Below are positions 1-11,391 of a stretch of 64,000 nt of DNA, one piece after another (the first letter of the stretch is position 1; the number at the start of each line of letters is the position of its first letter). The notes under the pieces are model-generated. The model saw only the letters and a program-made list of their open reading frames with translations. It searched no databases and had not been told where the DNA came from. The position numbers and the translations under genes are program-made. The stretch comes from Pectinophora gossypiella (lineage: Eukaryota; Arthropoda; Insecta; Lepidoptera; Gelechiidae): contig NC_065414.1 of assembly GCF_024362695.1 (NCBI RefSeq), positions 4,543,501 to 4,607,500 on the forward strand, read 5' to 3'.

Positions 1-2237
1 TTTGTAGTTACGTGAGAATAGATTAGTTGTGTCAGACATGATGTTATGATTTTATATATTGTTTGTAAACAGGTTATAGGTCTATATTTTGCAGGATTGG
101 GGCGATCATTTGGGTCTTTGGGTAACATATAAGTGGTACCGACAGTAATATAATCAGGTAATGTATGTGGGTTTTGGATAAAGTTATTTATATGGTTGTG
201 GAGGTATGGATGAACGTGTGTTAGTTTTTTATACCAGTAGTTATGGATGTTATCAGAGCCAGGAGCTTTCCAATTATGCAATTTATCAATTACAGATATA
301 AAAGTTTCTACAGGTACATGTTCAAATTGCATCGGTTCTGTGTTTCGTTGGTTAATCTCCTCATTTTTTATCCACTCTGCTTCATTATTATGTTCGACAG
401 AACTCTCCCAGATACTGGACCAAAATCTATGTAACTCCTCTGTTCTTGGCGCTACTATCGCATTTAGGGTGTCTTGTGGATGTGGAGCATGTTGGTTACT
501 ACTTGTGGATTCTCTAAGAGTACGATAAAATTGTTTTTCATTACTTGTAAATTGTTTGTTTTGGGTCTTACGGAATGTACATGTTTTGTATCGTTTTAAT
601 CTATTGCATGAAACTGAAAGTTTTTGTTTAAGTGTATCTAGAAAATGTGAGAGTTGTGTGTTTGGTTCTTCGTGGGTGCTATGAATTTTATACTGCTTCA
701 TTATACTGCCTACGTGCCTATTTAAGTTGGTGCTTCTACTTCCATTGATATAGTGTGATAACCTGCCTATTTTAGTTCTTAAATCTTCTACTCTGCGTTC
801 TAACCTTATTTGCCATTTAGGTTTCTTTTTCTTTCCTCTGTAACATTGTTTGTCTGTCTTGGGTGGGATTTCTAGCTTAGCTCCATTTAATTTAGCAGCT
901 GTCCATGCAGCACAGTATATAATCGTTTGTAGAGATATAAAATCTGTGACTATATCAGTATGATTTGGTAATGTATATGTGTTTAAATACTCAACTATTG
1001 TAGCAAGCTTTTTAGATGATCTCTGTTTTGGAATATAATCTCTATTTGTCGGTTCAATATGTTGGTAATAATTTAAAGCTTGTTTAAATGTTCTGTTTAT
1101 CTCTGCGTTTCTTTCAGTAGTATCAGGTGTTTCAATGGGAGAATTTTCTGTTGTTACTAATTGTTCCAGGTCTATATTCATTAAAGAGTCAATATCCGTT
1201 TGTGTATTATTTTCAATATGTGGTTCAGTATCATTTATAAAAGGTAGTTGGTTGGCAACTTCTTCTTTGATTAGTCTTAATCTATCTTCACTTATATATT
1301 TGTTTGCTATAATAAGTCTCCTTTGATCTGCAACTCGTTGTTCAGTTATATGAGCTAGGTGTGGGAATGTGGTTATAAAATCCTTATGCAACGCTTGTCT
1401 GTATGTTGTGAGGTTAGTTTCCAAATTTGTGATTCTATAGTATGCCCTTATTATTGCTTCATTATGTTCAGGAGTCCATCTCATCCTTTGACTTAATGCA
1501 GGATTATTGAACGAATTCGGTGTTGATGTTGGCTGTGTGAATGTTGCAGATGTTAAGGCCTGTGTGGTAGGTGTACTTGTATCAGATGGGCGTAGGTGTT
1601 GTTCAGCCCGCAACTTTATATTATCTAGAATCTCTGCTGGTATTACTTTTCGTGATATGGTACTACGCGCTTGGTTAGCTAGTGTATTTGCGGACAGTTT
1701 ATGTATTTTGGTATTAGAAGGATTTCTTTCTTTGAAAAGTTCAAAACATCTTTTGATGTATCCATATCCCTCACCTTTAGCTATAAAATAGCAGAACATT
1801 AATTCTTTTAGTTCTTCTTGTGACCACTTTGTTCTACTAGTATTTTTAGATGAACTCTTTGTGGCCAATTTGGGATCCGATATACCGGCAGAGTTATCAG
1901 GACTGCACGAGTCCCTACTCCGCAAGGTATAAACGGTGTCAGGGGTTGCGGTTGATGAACGGGAAATGGATGAATTATGAAATGAATGAGGTGATGAGCT
2001 GGGTGATTGGAAGAGGCTATGTGTGGATGATATTGGTGATGACGGGTTTGAGAGTACTGGGTCGTTGAATAATATACTATTGGTTTCGGCTGTAGTCAAT
2101 TGTTCGGGGGGAACCCGCCTGCTCAGTCCCCAGATGGATCGCATGCTGTTACACCCAGCATCGGCTCCAGGTGCGCCCCGGCGCTCGCCCCCGGGCAGCG
2201 GCCCTTTACGTAATATTTTCTTTGATCGTAGCACCAT
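1..2237 (-). CDS. Non-LTR retrotransposon ORF, N-terminal 745 codons (runs off window)
   Basis: I checked the minus-strand frame base by base. It is open from an ATG at 2237-2235 to the window edge, 745 codons without a stop; the nearest upstream in-frame stop is at 2351-2349. The N-terminus is Ser/Pro-rich. Two Myb/SANT-like blocks follow, one with the pattern TKWSQEELKELMFCYF and one with RWTPEHNEAIIRAYYR. After a basic linker comes the start of a reverse transcriptase: WKAPGSDNIHNYWYKKL, then KYRPITCLQTIYKIIT, the usual first RT blocks of LINE-type enzymes. The catalytic RT motif and any endonuclease would lie left of base 1. The layout (DNA-binding domains upstream of RT in a single ORF) recalls the R2/R4/Dong type with a restriction-like endonuclease, but I cannot fix the clade. 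The lack of stops suggests a young copy. Confidence 0.85.
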   Translation of the reverse strand, partial: MVLRSKKILRKGPLPGGERRGAPGADAGCNSMRSIWGLSRRVPPEQLTTAETNSILFNDPVLSNPSSPISSTHSLFQSPSSSPHSFHNSSISRSSTATPDTVYTLRSRDSCSPDNSAGISDPKLATKSSSKNTSRTKWSQEELKELMFCYFIAKGEGYGYIKRCFELFKERNPSNTKIHKLSANTLANQARSTISRKVIPAEILDNIKLRAEQHLRPSDTSTPTTQALTSATFTQPTSTPNSFNNPALSQRMRWTPEHNEAIIRAYYRITNLETNLTTYRQALHKDFITTFPHLAHITEQRVADQRRLIIANKYISEDRLRLIKEEVANQLPFINDTEPHIENNTQTDIDSLMNIDLEQLVTTENSPIETPDTTERNAEINRTFKQALNYYQHIEPTNRDYIPKQRSSKKLATIVEYLNTYTLPNHTDIVTDFISLQTIIYCAAWTAAKLNGAKLEIPPKTDKQCYRGKKKKPKWQIRLERRVEDLRTKIGRLSHYINGSRSTNLNRHVGSIMKQYKIHSTHEEPNTQLSHFLDTLKQKLSVSCNRLKRYKTCTFRKTQNKQFTSNEKQFYRTLRESTSSNQHAPHPQDTLNAIVAPRTEELHRFWSSIWESSVEHNNEAEWIKNEEINQRNTEPMQFEHVPVETFISVIDKLHNWKAPGSDNIHNYWYKKLTHVHPYLHNHINNFIQNPHTLPDYITVGTTYMLPKDPNDRPNPAKYRPITCLQTIYKIITSCLTQLIYSHVTT

Positions 2238-3426
2238 ATTAAATGGGTTCCTTTGCCTTGTTGGCCGCGTAAGTTTCAACAGTACGCGTGTCCGCCCCCC
2301 ACGTGGATCTGGTGTTCGACCCGGACGTAAGGTAGGATTTTAGGGGGTTTATTATTATTATTATTATTGTATGTCTTTTTCATATCTCGGGATTATGTTT
2401 ACTACGACTACTACACTACTATTTACTATTTTGTTACTTATTATACTTATTGTTGCGAATAACTTTTGTTACAGGGACCACAGGACACGCAATAGTACAA
2501 GCAGTACAAGGACAAATAAGAGAAAGAGTTGGTTTCAGTCATTTCATCAGATTAGGAACCTCACCTCTTACTATTGCCAAGAACATCAGATTGATTCTTT
2601 TCTACTGATTATCATCAAGAACTCATAACTGAGAATGGTGGCTATTCCACTAAAGAAACTCAATAAATGATCAAAAGATTGTTGAAAGATTTTAAGATTT
2701 CTAATGCAAAAGATCTCTTTGCTTAGGTTGTGTAGGATTAGTACCTTATATTTTTAAGCGAACACACTTACCACACTCCAAAAGGTTTTGTGAATATTTT
2801 GCTGTAACGAATTTTGTGTTTAATGAATTAAATTATATTCTAACGCCGCTAAACTAGTCCTTCAGTCAAACTATAATCTGCTCTCGGAGAGTAGTACTAA
2901 TATTCGCACAATCCCTATCAGTACAATAGTGAGCCTTAACGTGAGTCTTAAGTGAATACTGGACTGTCATCTGCAGTGTGCACGTGGCTTAAGGCCCTGC
3001 ATATCGAGTTAGCTCTGACGGTGCCTGTCGACTGCACTCTACCGGCCACGAGAATAAGCAACCTTCCTCACAGAGCGAGGCGACTCGTTTGATATTGAAA
3101 CAAATGACGATTTGAATATAAAACGGCAACCTAGATGTTATACTTTCAACGAAACGTCAAAACGCATCTATAGAATTTTTGTGCAGTTATGAGTTATGAC
3201 GTCATCAGAAAACATTCAAATGTCGACTCTTTGTTCGTAATATCATTGCTTTATACGATCGCCGCGTGAGCGAGATCCCTAAGTTTAGTCATTGCAACTG
3301 ATACGTTTTAGTCCGTACTTGTGTATTCTCATGCTTGTTTGTTCTCAAAGATAAGGCTTGTTGAGGTTAACCGCAGCGGAGTGACGTCAGATAATGTCTT
3401 AAACGCGCGGAAGCCTGACATTTCAG
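2238..3426. other. Presumed 5' flank of the LINE, then non-coding sequence
   Basis: The stretch starts with the GC-rich 5' leader of the minus-strand LINE and a short ATT run (2351-2368). The element's 5' end was not found. Around 3140-3230 there is a segment resembling one at 47290-47420: both contain GAAACGTCAAAACG, TGACGTCA followed by GAAAA, and AAATGTCG in the same order, so it is probably an old dispersed repeat. The short reading frames here resemble nothing I know. Confidence 0.4.
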
Positions 3427-3428
3427 TA

Positions 3429-3453
3429 CGTAGTCGGTCCCAAAGTTCTGTCA
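3429..3453 (+). repeat. Left terminal inverted repeat of the maT element
   Basis: It starts CGTAGTCGG just inside a TA and matches the reverse complement of 4712-4736 without mismatch. Confidence 0.92.
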
Positions 3454-3552
3454 TATATGAAAATAGTGATAAAATAAAAAGTACCAATAAGTTTATAAAA
3501 ATTTATATATCAATTTAAAGTATATTTATTAAGAAATGAAAATAACTTAAAA

Positions 3553-4593
3553 TTATTCGAAATGACCTCCCTTGTTTTTAATAACTTCCCTCAAACGCCG
3601 CGGCCAGTCATCTATCGCAGCACGCACCATATTCATGTCTATTTCAGCGACGGCTTTAATTATGGCTGACTTCAGGCTCGCCAAATTTTTGTGGGGTTTA
3701 GCACAGACCTTGTTCTCTAAGACCTGCCAAATATTATAATCCAGAGGATTAAGGTCCGGACTGGAGGAAGGCCAATCTTCGTGTCTAATAAAGTCAATTT
3801 TTTGATGGTCGAACCAGGCTTGAGTAGTTTTGGCTTTGTGTGCAGGCGCAGAATCCTGCTGGAACACGAAATGATGTCCTGAAAATAGCGTGTTGGGCAG
3901 ATCTTTGACAAGCCGATTCAAAACCGTCTCTTGGTACACTTTTGCACTGGTTTTGACACCTTTTTCGCAGAAATGAACCTCCGTTGGCCCATAGTAAGAG
4001 ACACCTAACCAGACCATCACTGAAGATGGATGATGCCCATGTTGAACCCGCGGAACTTTTTTTCCTGCTTCTTCAGAGTTCTCTGCGTACACTCTATCGT
4101 TTTGCTTATTGTATTTTTCTTCTATATCAAAAATTTTTTCGTCTGTAAAAAGTATGTCACGGTGTCGGTTTCTCGCGTACCGTTTTAATAACAACCGGGA
4201 TCTTTTGAGTCTAATTGCTTTCAGGCGGGCATTAAGTAAGTTTCCACTCTTTTTCTTGTATGCTCGCAACTTAAGGTCTTCGTTTAAAACCTTTTTGACT
4301 GTTTTTCTACTGACCCCCATCTGCAAAGCCATCAGTTTCTGTTTTCGGACAGGATTTCTTCGTATGCGCGCCTTTATCGCTTTGATCACTGCTGGTGTTC
4401 TTGCGGAGCGAGGCCGGCCAGTTCTTTTCTTGTCCTCAACACTTGAGACTTCATTATACCTATTTATGGTACGATACACAAACCTAAGTGTTATTTTCAA
4501 ATTTTTGAGCAACTTGAAAATGGTACTCGGCGAGTGTCCACAGCGATGGAACGCTAAAATTGCGATTCGGTTTTCTTTCAAGGTCCACTCCAT
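3553..4593 (-). CDS. maT/mariner transposase, full length, 346 aa
   Basis: This is a cut-and-paste DDD transposase that acts on the inverted ends of its own element. The N-terminal third carries two helix-turn-helix blocks (about residues 5-120: a homeodomain-like segment, then the linker KRTGRPRS, then a second DNA-binding segment). Catalytic residues are visible: first D in LFTDEK, second D in FQQDSAPAH, third D in NPLDYNIW. There are 37 residues between the second and third D, which is the DD37D spacing of the maT family known from Lepidoptera and other invertebrates. WVPHxL-like and SPDLNP mariner motifs are also present in family-typical places. Length is normal for the family, and no stop or frameshift is seen. 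The plus-strand reading frame at 4109-4615 is only its shadow. Confidence 0.94.
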   Translation of the reverse strand: MEWTLKENRIAILAFHRCGHSPSTIFKLLKNLKITLRFVYRTINRYNEVSSVEDKKRTGRPRSARTPAVIKAIKARIRRNPVRKQKLMALQMGVSRKTVKKVLNEDLKLRAYKKKSGNLLNARLKAIRLKRSRLLLKRYARNRHRDILFTDEKIFDIEEKYNKQNDRVYAENSEEAGKKVPRVQHGHHPSSVMVWLGVSYYGPTEVHFCEKGVKTSAKVYQETVLNRLVKDLPNTLFSGHHFVFQQDSAPAHKAKTTQAWFDHQKIDFIRHEDWPSSSPDLNPLDYNIWQVLENKVCAKPHKNLASLKSAIIKAVAEIDMNMVRAAIDDWPRRLREVIKNKGGHFE

Positions 4594-4711
4594 CGTAATA
4601 AATCACGGCAAATGATCATTTTTTGTTTTAAAATAATTGTCAAACATTCAAAAATGGAACGCCATAAAATTTTTCTAAAAGCATGTTCGAAATTTAAAAA
4701 TAATGTGCCTG

Positions 4712-4736
4712 TGACAGAACTTTGGGACCGACTACG
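4712..4736 (-). repeat. Right terminal inverted repeat of the maT element
   Basis: It ends CCGACTACG followed by TA and is the perfect inverted partner of 3429-3453. It lies about 120 bp upstream of the transposase start, so it probably also borders the transposase promoter. Confidence 0.92.
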
Positions 4737-4738
4737 TA

Positions 4739-5324
4739 TAATCACAAATTGTAACCAAAGTGTCATTTGCATATTTGTTTTTAAGTTTAACTTCATTGGT
4801 TTCAAGAAATGATCGAATTGTATTTACGACTTGTATTTCAAATTTTCCTTCTTCAAGTGCATTATTTAATAAAAGAGACCTGAAAAATAAAAAGCAGTGG
4901 GTCTGGACCATTGATAAAATTGACAATAGTTACAATAATAAGATACCTAGGTACTTAAGTAATGCTATTCTCATGTAGATGGTTACGTAAGACGCTATTA
5001 TATTACGGAACGATAAAGGGAATCCCTGTTGAAGGTAGGTATACTTCACACGTGACTTTGCTTAGCAAAACAACTGCTATAGGTAATATCATCGACGATA
5101 TAACATCTAGACTCCTAATAATATACTAACAGGTTTTGTCAACAAATCTGATTAATAGATCAGATATAAGGCCGACGACTTTCAACGAATTACGATAACT
5201 TCAGTGACCTTTTAACGTGGGAGTGAACCAGTTAGAATACAGCGTTCCGCTTCCCTCACCCCCTCTTTACCTCAGCAAGTTGACAGAATTAATTGCAACA
5301 ATATAACATAACCTCACGACTGTA
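4739..5324. other. Non-coding, nothing recognised
   Basis: AT-rich sequence between the maT element and the next repeat copy. I see no gene-like frame, tRNA or clear repeat. Confidence 0.4.
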
Positions 5325-5455
5325 TACCAATTGGGGTAATCAACGGTACATCCATCGCAAGATGACCACACCTCACAGAGCTTTCAGTTAGACCCGTGAT
5401 AGGCGGTGAGCCGTATCCCGCCTACAATGGTCGAACCGACTGTGTTAGTGAAAAC
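5325..5455. repeat. Dispersed repeat family A, copy 1
   Basis: It shares a block with 13080-13143 and 15679-15820: GTACATCC(A/T)TCGCAAGATGA, then a CACACCTCA-type block, then GAGCTTTC, then GTGATAGG..GTGAGCCGTATC, ending near GACTGTGTT. The three copies are diverged and read in the same direction. Such blocks are common in lepidopteran genomes; the parent element (SINE or LINE tail) cannot be settled here. Confidence 0.6.
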
Positions 5456-5654
5456 TGCACTTAAGATAAATTAATTGTTAAGCAATAAATCAAATATTAG
5501 GCGTCTATTTAGTTGTATCCTCTTTAAGCCTTAGCAAAACAATAACAGCTGCTGTAGGTAACATGAATGACTGGATGATTGTGGCTAGCAATTGAATATT
5601 TCCGCTTACGAACACTGAGGATCATCATGTTTACTACTGAATCTTCAATGCTTA

Positions 5655-5845
5655 TATGAAGGATTGTCTTTTCTATTGTAGTTGCGAATGGTGGAATGGA
5701 ATGGTGGGTTGCGATATCAATTATCGACCTCATCAACCCTGGTGACACGGTTATTATTGAGCCGCCAAAGTTGACGTGGCTCATGAGCCAAAGTAGTAAA
5801 TAGTAGCCGCGGCAGACTGCTTGACGTCCTCCGAAACACGAAATA
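5655..5845 (+). repeat. Dispersed repeat family B, copy 1
   Basis: The core is CTCATCAACCCTGGTG, then GGTTATTATTGAGCCGCCAA, then a TGGCTCATG block and a CGGCAGACTGCTTGACGT end. Related copies lie at 37205-37392 (minus), 43955-44075, 44775-45020, 53850-53905 and 59200-59265 (minus). Confidence 0.7.
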
Positions 5846-8800
5846 GTCTTATTTTTTGAGTCAAATTATTTCAGCCTATGTCTCGTCCTGACCAAACTAG
5901 AGACAGTCATGCACAGAGATTTTTTTGTTAGACACTGGTGCACCGAGCCCTTTAAAAAATGAAGCCTGGAAAATTAACAGGACCACTTGTAGCAAGATAT
6001 CGAGTTTCTTAAGGTTGTAATAATCGCACAATCAATCAATTATTGTTAAACAAAATACTACTCTGGGCTTTGAATTGATTTAGAATTGAGTTGATAGTGG
6101 AAATTATACTAATACGGATCCTATTAGCAAGAAGCCTATTCCAAGAAGCGGACAAGTTATCACAAATCAAGTTGTCCAACAATGAACTGCTAAGACTGTT
6201 GCATACAAATATATCCCTGTGTGAATTCATTATCTCATATTTCAATGATTCACAACACATTTCAGTAGAGCAGTTGATGCAAAGAACAGTATTTACTACA
6301 AGGCATGTACTTATGACCTCAGCAATAACTCATATTCTATAAATATATCCATAACACACGCATCGGCTTCATATCGCGGTTTAGTTAAATAGGTATAATA
6401 TATTTATTCTAATTAATATATTTATTATATTCTTCCTTACTTATCATGTAATTCAGCAATTCTCGCAATTGTAGGTGCTATGTTTAACAAGCTTAGTCAC
6501 TTTTTACTATATTGCTATATCTTTAGGCCTGATTATAGTGTGAATTATAAGAATGGTTTAATCGTTTTAGTGTTAGAGGTAGCGTTAAAGCAGTCCCTTA
6601 ATAAGGAACACTTGCTAAAATAGCAATTGCTTTCGCAAGGAAAGAATTCAACATACTAATTCTATAACAATAATGTTGCACTAATAACAATCAGCGCGTA
6701 TACATGTTTGTTGACGACTGATTCGTGACCACCTCGCGAATCACCGACGAGCACGCACTACAAGGCGTACAACTAAAATGATAGTACGCAAAAATCACGC
6801 ACACTTCGCGAGAACATTACGGCGGCGGAGCGATGCGACAAGAAAGATTTTCTCACAACCGAAGATCTGCCACAACATTCATTCGTATAAGCGGATAAGT
6901 ACCAACAGTGCACACAACAGAAGTGTCACAAGTTGCGCGATAAGTATTTCCACGCTAAGTTTGCACTGGGGCCGGTACACTTTGTTCCGGCAGGCAACCC
7001 AGTAACGTCACCATATAGGGCATATCCACTGCCATGTCAGACACATGCTTCCGCACACGTTTACATTGTATTGCGCATATTGAACATATTAAACACTAGA
7101 GGTGTTTGTAAACAACGATGATGAGAAATAGTTTAGTGATGATTCAGAACCAGCAATAGATAGACGCATAGATTTTTAAATAAAACTATTTATTTTTAAG
7201 TTTTACGGAGGTTCATTTTTATAGTTTCATTTAATTCAGACTGAATTAATGAGGAAAATCATCAAACATTGGTTAATGCTAATACTAATATTTTAGAGCA
7301 GTTCAGGCACCAAGCTATTACCTCACCCCCTCTGGGTCTTACTTTAGTCTAAATGACCGTAAGCCGCTAAGGATAAAGGAGAGCGCGCGCGGACTGTCTG
7401 TTTCGCTCGCACTACCGCGGTAAAGCAGCACACGGTAAGAATGGGATTTTTGTATGAAGTGTCCGGGGTGAGCTCAAGGGCAAATTGACGTGATGCATAA
7501 CGTACATAAAGCAGTAATAGCATTTCCACACACAGCGCATAGACACCGCACATGCCATAAAACATGTTGACATACATCGCACTATGGAACAATGATTATT
7601 TTAAATCGTGTCGTGTGTCCCACGAGTCGCTTCTCATCTAATAGTCTGTGTAATGTGCATGACTCTACGTTCACAATGCAAAGGTTAAGCGCCAACCTCG
7701 ATTGACGACAGTGCGTTCATTAGCCTCATCTTACTGCATCACATAATGCAGCTGTACGGGTACATACCTGGAACAAATAAAGACGAAATTATTAACAGTT
7801 TCTTCACCACACGTTCATAACGTAATCTCAAATACATCAAGCTTCTATCCCCGTTTTACTTATTACGGCAAAACGATTTCATCCGAAGATTTATAACTCA
7901 AAATATTTTCGTTACGATCCAATCGATTAAGCACACTATGGAATTGAAGTCAAACGAAACTGAAAATTAATGTAATCGATTACGACGTGAAAGAAATATA
8001 TAAAATTTCTTACTTTGAACCTTGGGATTTAATCGGGTGTCAGTTGCGAAATAAGGAGGTCTTTTTAATGTGGTGGTTGTAAGGGGGTACGTGTGCGTCA
8101 TATGTGATAGAGGCTATGTGACGGTTTTATCGCCTCATAAACCGGCCGTAAGCGGCGAGTACGTCACACGTTAATTGCCGTATTTTCGAGCTAAATGCTC
8201 CGATTAATTCGATATTCATTTGCTACCGTATCGGCTATCAAATTGTGGCCTCAGTTTTATGGACGTGGCCAGTCGTTATGGTGTGTGTTCGGCAATGCGC
8301 GGCCTAAATCATTCGCCCCGACCACATGCCCGGAATCTGGTGAAAGGTTAAATCTACCGTGAAACAACAATACCTACGAATTGCGGACCTTATTACCTTA
8401 TTGTATTCTCGTGCCTTATATAAATTGCATCTTACGAAAATATCTAACCTTTACACTTGCACAATATGCCAACATTGCTGACAATTACAAATCTGTGATG
8501 TTTACAATGTACGTCGATTTTCCGCGCGTTATTACAAAAAACGTTTCTGTTATGTAAGATGAAATTAATCGTATTATTGTTCTTTTGCAAATTTACTCAC
8601 GCACGAGCCGATCCGACACGTGTCCAACAAGCACGTGAACGTTTAGTTTTTCAGTATATATTTATCAGAAGTTTATATAAGACCCGGGGTAATAACTTTG
8701 AAACAAAAATTGTAAAAGGGTTAACTTAAAAACTTTAGTTTTCATGATAAAAGTGATAATCGTGTCAATATTGCCGACCAAGTTTATTAAGCGACAAATG

Positions 8801-10559
8801 ATAAAAGTGTTTGTAACATCATCACAAAAAGAATTGCGACCCGAATAGCGAGTGAAGTAGCAGAGTAGCAACAGGCAATCATAAATCAAATGGTAAAGAC
8901 AAAGACTGTAAATCCAAAACTATCGCCAAATAGCAGAGAACATTTGTGAGCAGCAGAGAGTTATTAACCGAAATGGAAGCACACGCCGCGGCGCGGGACC
9001 ACTCAACTCGACATTTGTCATCCCCTACATTTAACTCTGGTTGGCAGTTCATTTACCAACTACACGGTTGCGACTCGCCCCATTATTTCAGATCTAACAG
9101 CCGTGATATTCGCGTGTTTAGAAATGCTTACGTTTAGAAATAGTACTTCAAAATAACATTACCATTCGAACGGACGCAGAAAAAGAAAACCAGACGTTTT
9201 CCTTAGCTACTCCACTGGCTCATCTGTTCAGAGTAATAGAGTACCTTTCCCTCGTCCCATTTTCACAAGAATGTTTATTCGGCTAATTTGCGGTTCACGT
9301 AACCAATTCGACCCGATAATGAACTTTAACAAGTTCGGTATTTACGTAAATACGCCAAAATACTAGTACCACAACATCATAAGATTAACGACCCGCCCGG
9401 GGCAATACGTCTCATCCTTACTGAAATTATGTCATGAATATATCAAATATTTATACCACGCTAGTTTGTATACTCGTATACTGATATGATTATCACGAGA
9501 GATACCAACATGACATTGATATCGCCCTTATTAAGAAAGGTTTTATTTATAGCTTCTTTTTATTAATAATGATTTTATAAATTTAATTTTGGTGTGTTCA
9601 CCATTATGAGGCGACAAAACTTACAATTGGTCATCCGTAAACTTTGCTGACGCATCAAGATGGTGAAAGCTTATAATTATAATTATAATGTATGTGCTGT
9701 AATAAATTATATAACAATAATGTAGAGTGAAGTAATCCTCGAGTCGACGTCCCTATTCTGCAACTGCTCCGGTAAAGCCCTGTAATGATGGCACGACACC
9801 ATCCCGTCGCCGCTTTTGTCTCCAACGATCTTCAAGATAAGGGAACAAAACGTACGAGCAACTTTAATGTCGTCGCTCAAAGGCATTAGAAATTGTTCGC
9901 GTCAAAGTATCGTCTGACTTTGAGAATAGGCTACAGCATTAAGTAAAATACTCTAAGCCCCGTAGAAATTGGCGCATCCTATCCACTTTATAGGGCGTTT
10001 CATTTATTCCATTCACTTATTTCCGTCGAAGGGATCCTTCGTTACGGCTGAGAGCGTTTCGCAAATAAACCTAATTCTATCTGAACAATACGATGTTTCT
10101 TTTCAATTTAACAAATTAAATGACGCTGAATGTGGTCCTAAATAAGATCGTTGATTGAATTGTGAGCAAAGGGAAAGTAACCTGCTGACATTACTCGATT
10201 CGCTGAAGTCAAATGGATTTTTTCTACTCCTATACTTTAATCTGGCATTTAAATAACCAAAAAGTCTAATATAAGTACATACATAATTAAACTCTTTGAA
10301 AAAGTGTACGCTCTATGGCCTATAAAAGCATTGTTTACAAAGTGTAACTGTACTATAATGTCGCCAAAAAAGCATTGTTGTTGTTTTTTTTTTGACCTGG
10401 AAACTGGCACCTTTACTTTGTTTGGTGCCATAGATATACTATAAAAAAAAAGTATACATTTGCCGCCATTTTCCCGCGCGTTGGAAAATAATTTTTATAA
10501 ATAAATTTTTTCTTTGTATAATTTTTGTTTCATTTAAAATTACGTCGTCGTAGAAAAAG
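5846..10559. other. Gene-poor stretch of 4.7 kb
   Basis: I found no convincing exon, RNA gene or element in this region. The short open frames (for example at 6778-7005 and 7344-7592) have no recognisable motif and no splice context that builds a gene. The region could be intergenic or part of a very long intron. Some moderately GC-rich spots (about 8260-8340) stand out only weakly. Confidence 0.35.
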
Positions 10560-10695
10560 TATTGTATGCAACGTTGTATAACTAGGTCAAAAAATGCTCG
10601 TGGCGTCTCTTATTGCGATGTTCGCCAAGGCTCACATCGCAACTCACGCCACTCGCATTTTTTGACCCTTCTTATACAACTGTTGCATAAAATAC
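10560..10695. mobile_element. Foldback/MITE-like element, about 136 bp
   Basis: The two ends are imperfect inverted copies: the left end reads GTATGCAACGTTGTATAACT then GGTCAAAAAATGC, and the right end reads GCATTTTTTGACC then TTATACAACTGTTGCATAAA. The centre holds a second small inversion (GCGATGTTCG facing CACATCGC). No coding capacity. The type of target duplication is unclear. Confidence 0.65.
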
Positions 10696-11376
10696 TATAA
10701 TAACACCGTTACCATTATACCTAACCACTCATTACACGCTTGTAATTGTTGACACAAATTGCGGCCATATTTATTTTCAAGTACTTAAGTATTTTTTTTA
10801 TTAGAGTACACTAAGTTAAGTGCATTACATTGCTTTCCTTGCTTAAATTAATTTTGATAAGAAGGCTGTAATTTTCAGTTTGATTGCTTCATAATGCCTC
10901 GAACACGTCATGGCGACATTTTTTCACAAAGTAGCATTTTGCTCATGACACCGAAAATCCAATGTATATTTTAATATTTTTTCATTTGTATAATTTTCAA
11001 GTATGCAGCGTTAATTTATTTAACATTCCCGAGGGCGTGCTCAAAATGGTGGAATATTCGGTAGGGATTTTCCGGTGCATTACGAAGCGTACGCTCGCTG
11101 CTTGAAATAAAAGCCCGTGATTGCAATGTTCTTTGCTATCACTGTTTTATATCTACTGACCATTATACAGTAGCTGCAACCGGCAACAAAGGTTGTTGAA
11201 CCTTTGCCTTTATCTTAACATCTTCGTACTGACTGTGACAAACATGATAGCTCCCTTAGGGATCAAGACTTCAGTCGAGGAGACTTGTCAAGGGTTTATT
11301 TATTACCACTTTTGAACTCCTAGAGTCCTAAATAATCTCTAATTGTGAGTAAAACCAAACTGTATCTTTGGAATGG

Positions 11377-11391
11377 TAACAACGTGTATCT
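11377..11391. repeat. Target site duplication of the SINE (left)
   Basis: TAACAACGTGTATCT. The partner at 11713-11727 is TAACAACGTGCATCT, one mismatch. Confidence 0.8.

Larger units (their letters stand above)
3427..4738 (-). mobile_element. maT-type mariner (DD37D) DNA transposon, apparently complete
   Basis: Perfect 27-bp inverted repeats lie at 3427-3453 and 4712-4738; the left one starts TACGTAGTCGGTCCCAAAGT. Read as TA target duplications plus 25-bp terminal repeats, this is a normal Tc1/mariner insertion of about 1.3 kb. It encloses one intact transposase gene in reverse orientation. Perfect ends and an unbroken gene suggest a recent arrival that could still be mobile. Confidence 0.93.

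Noticed and set aside
4109..4615. 168-codon plus-strand frame
   Set aside because: Lies antisense within the maT transposase, has no motif of its own, and is a shadow.
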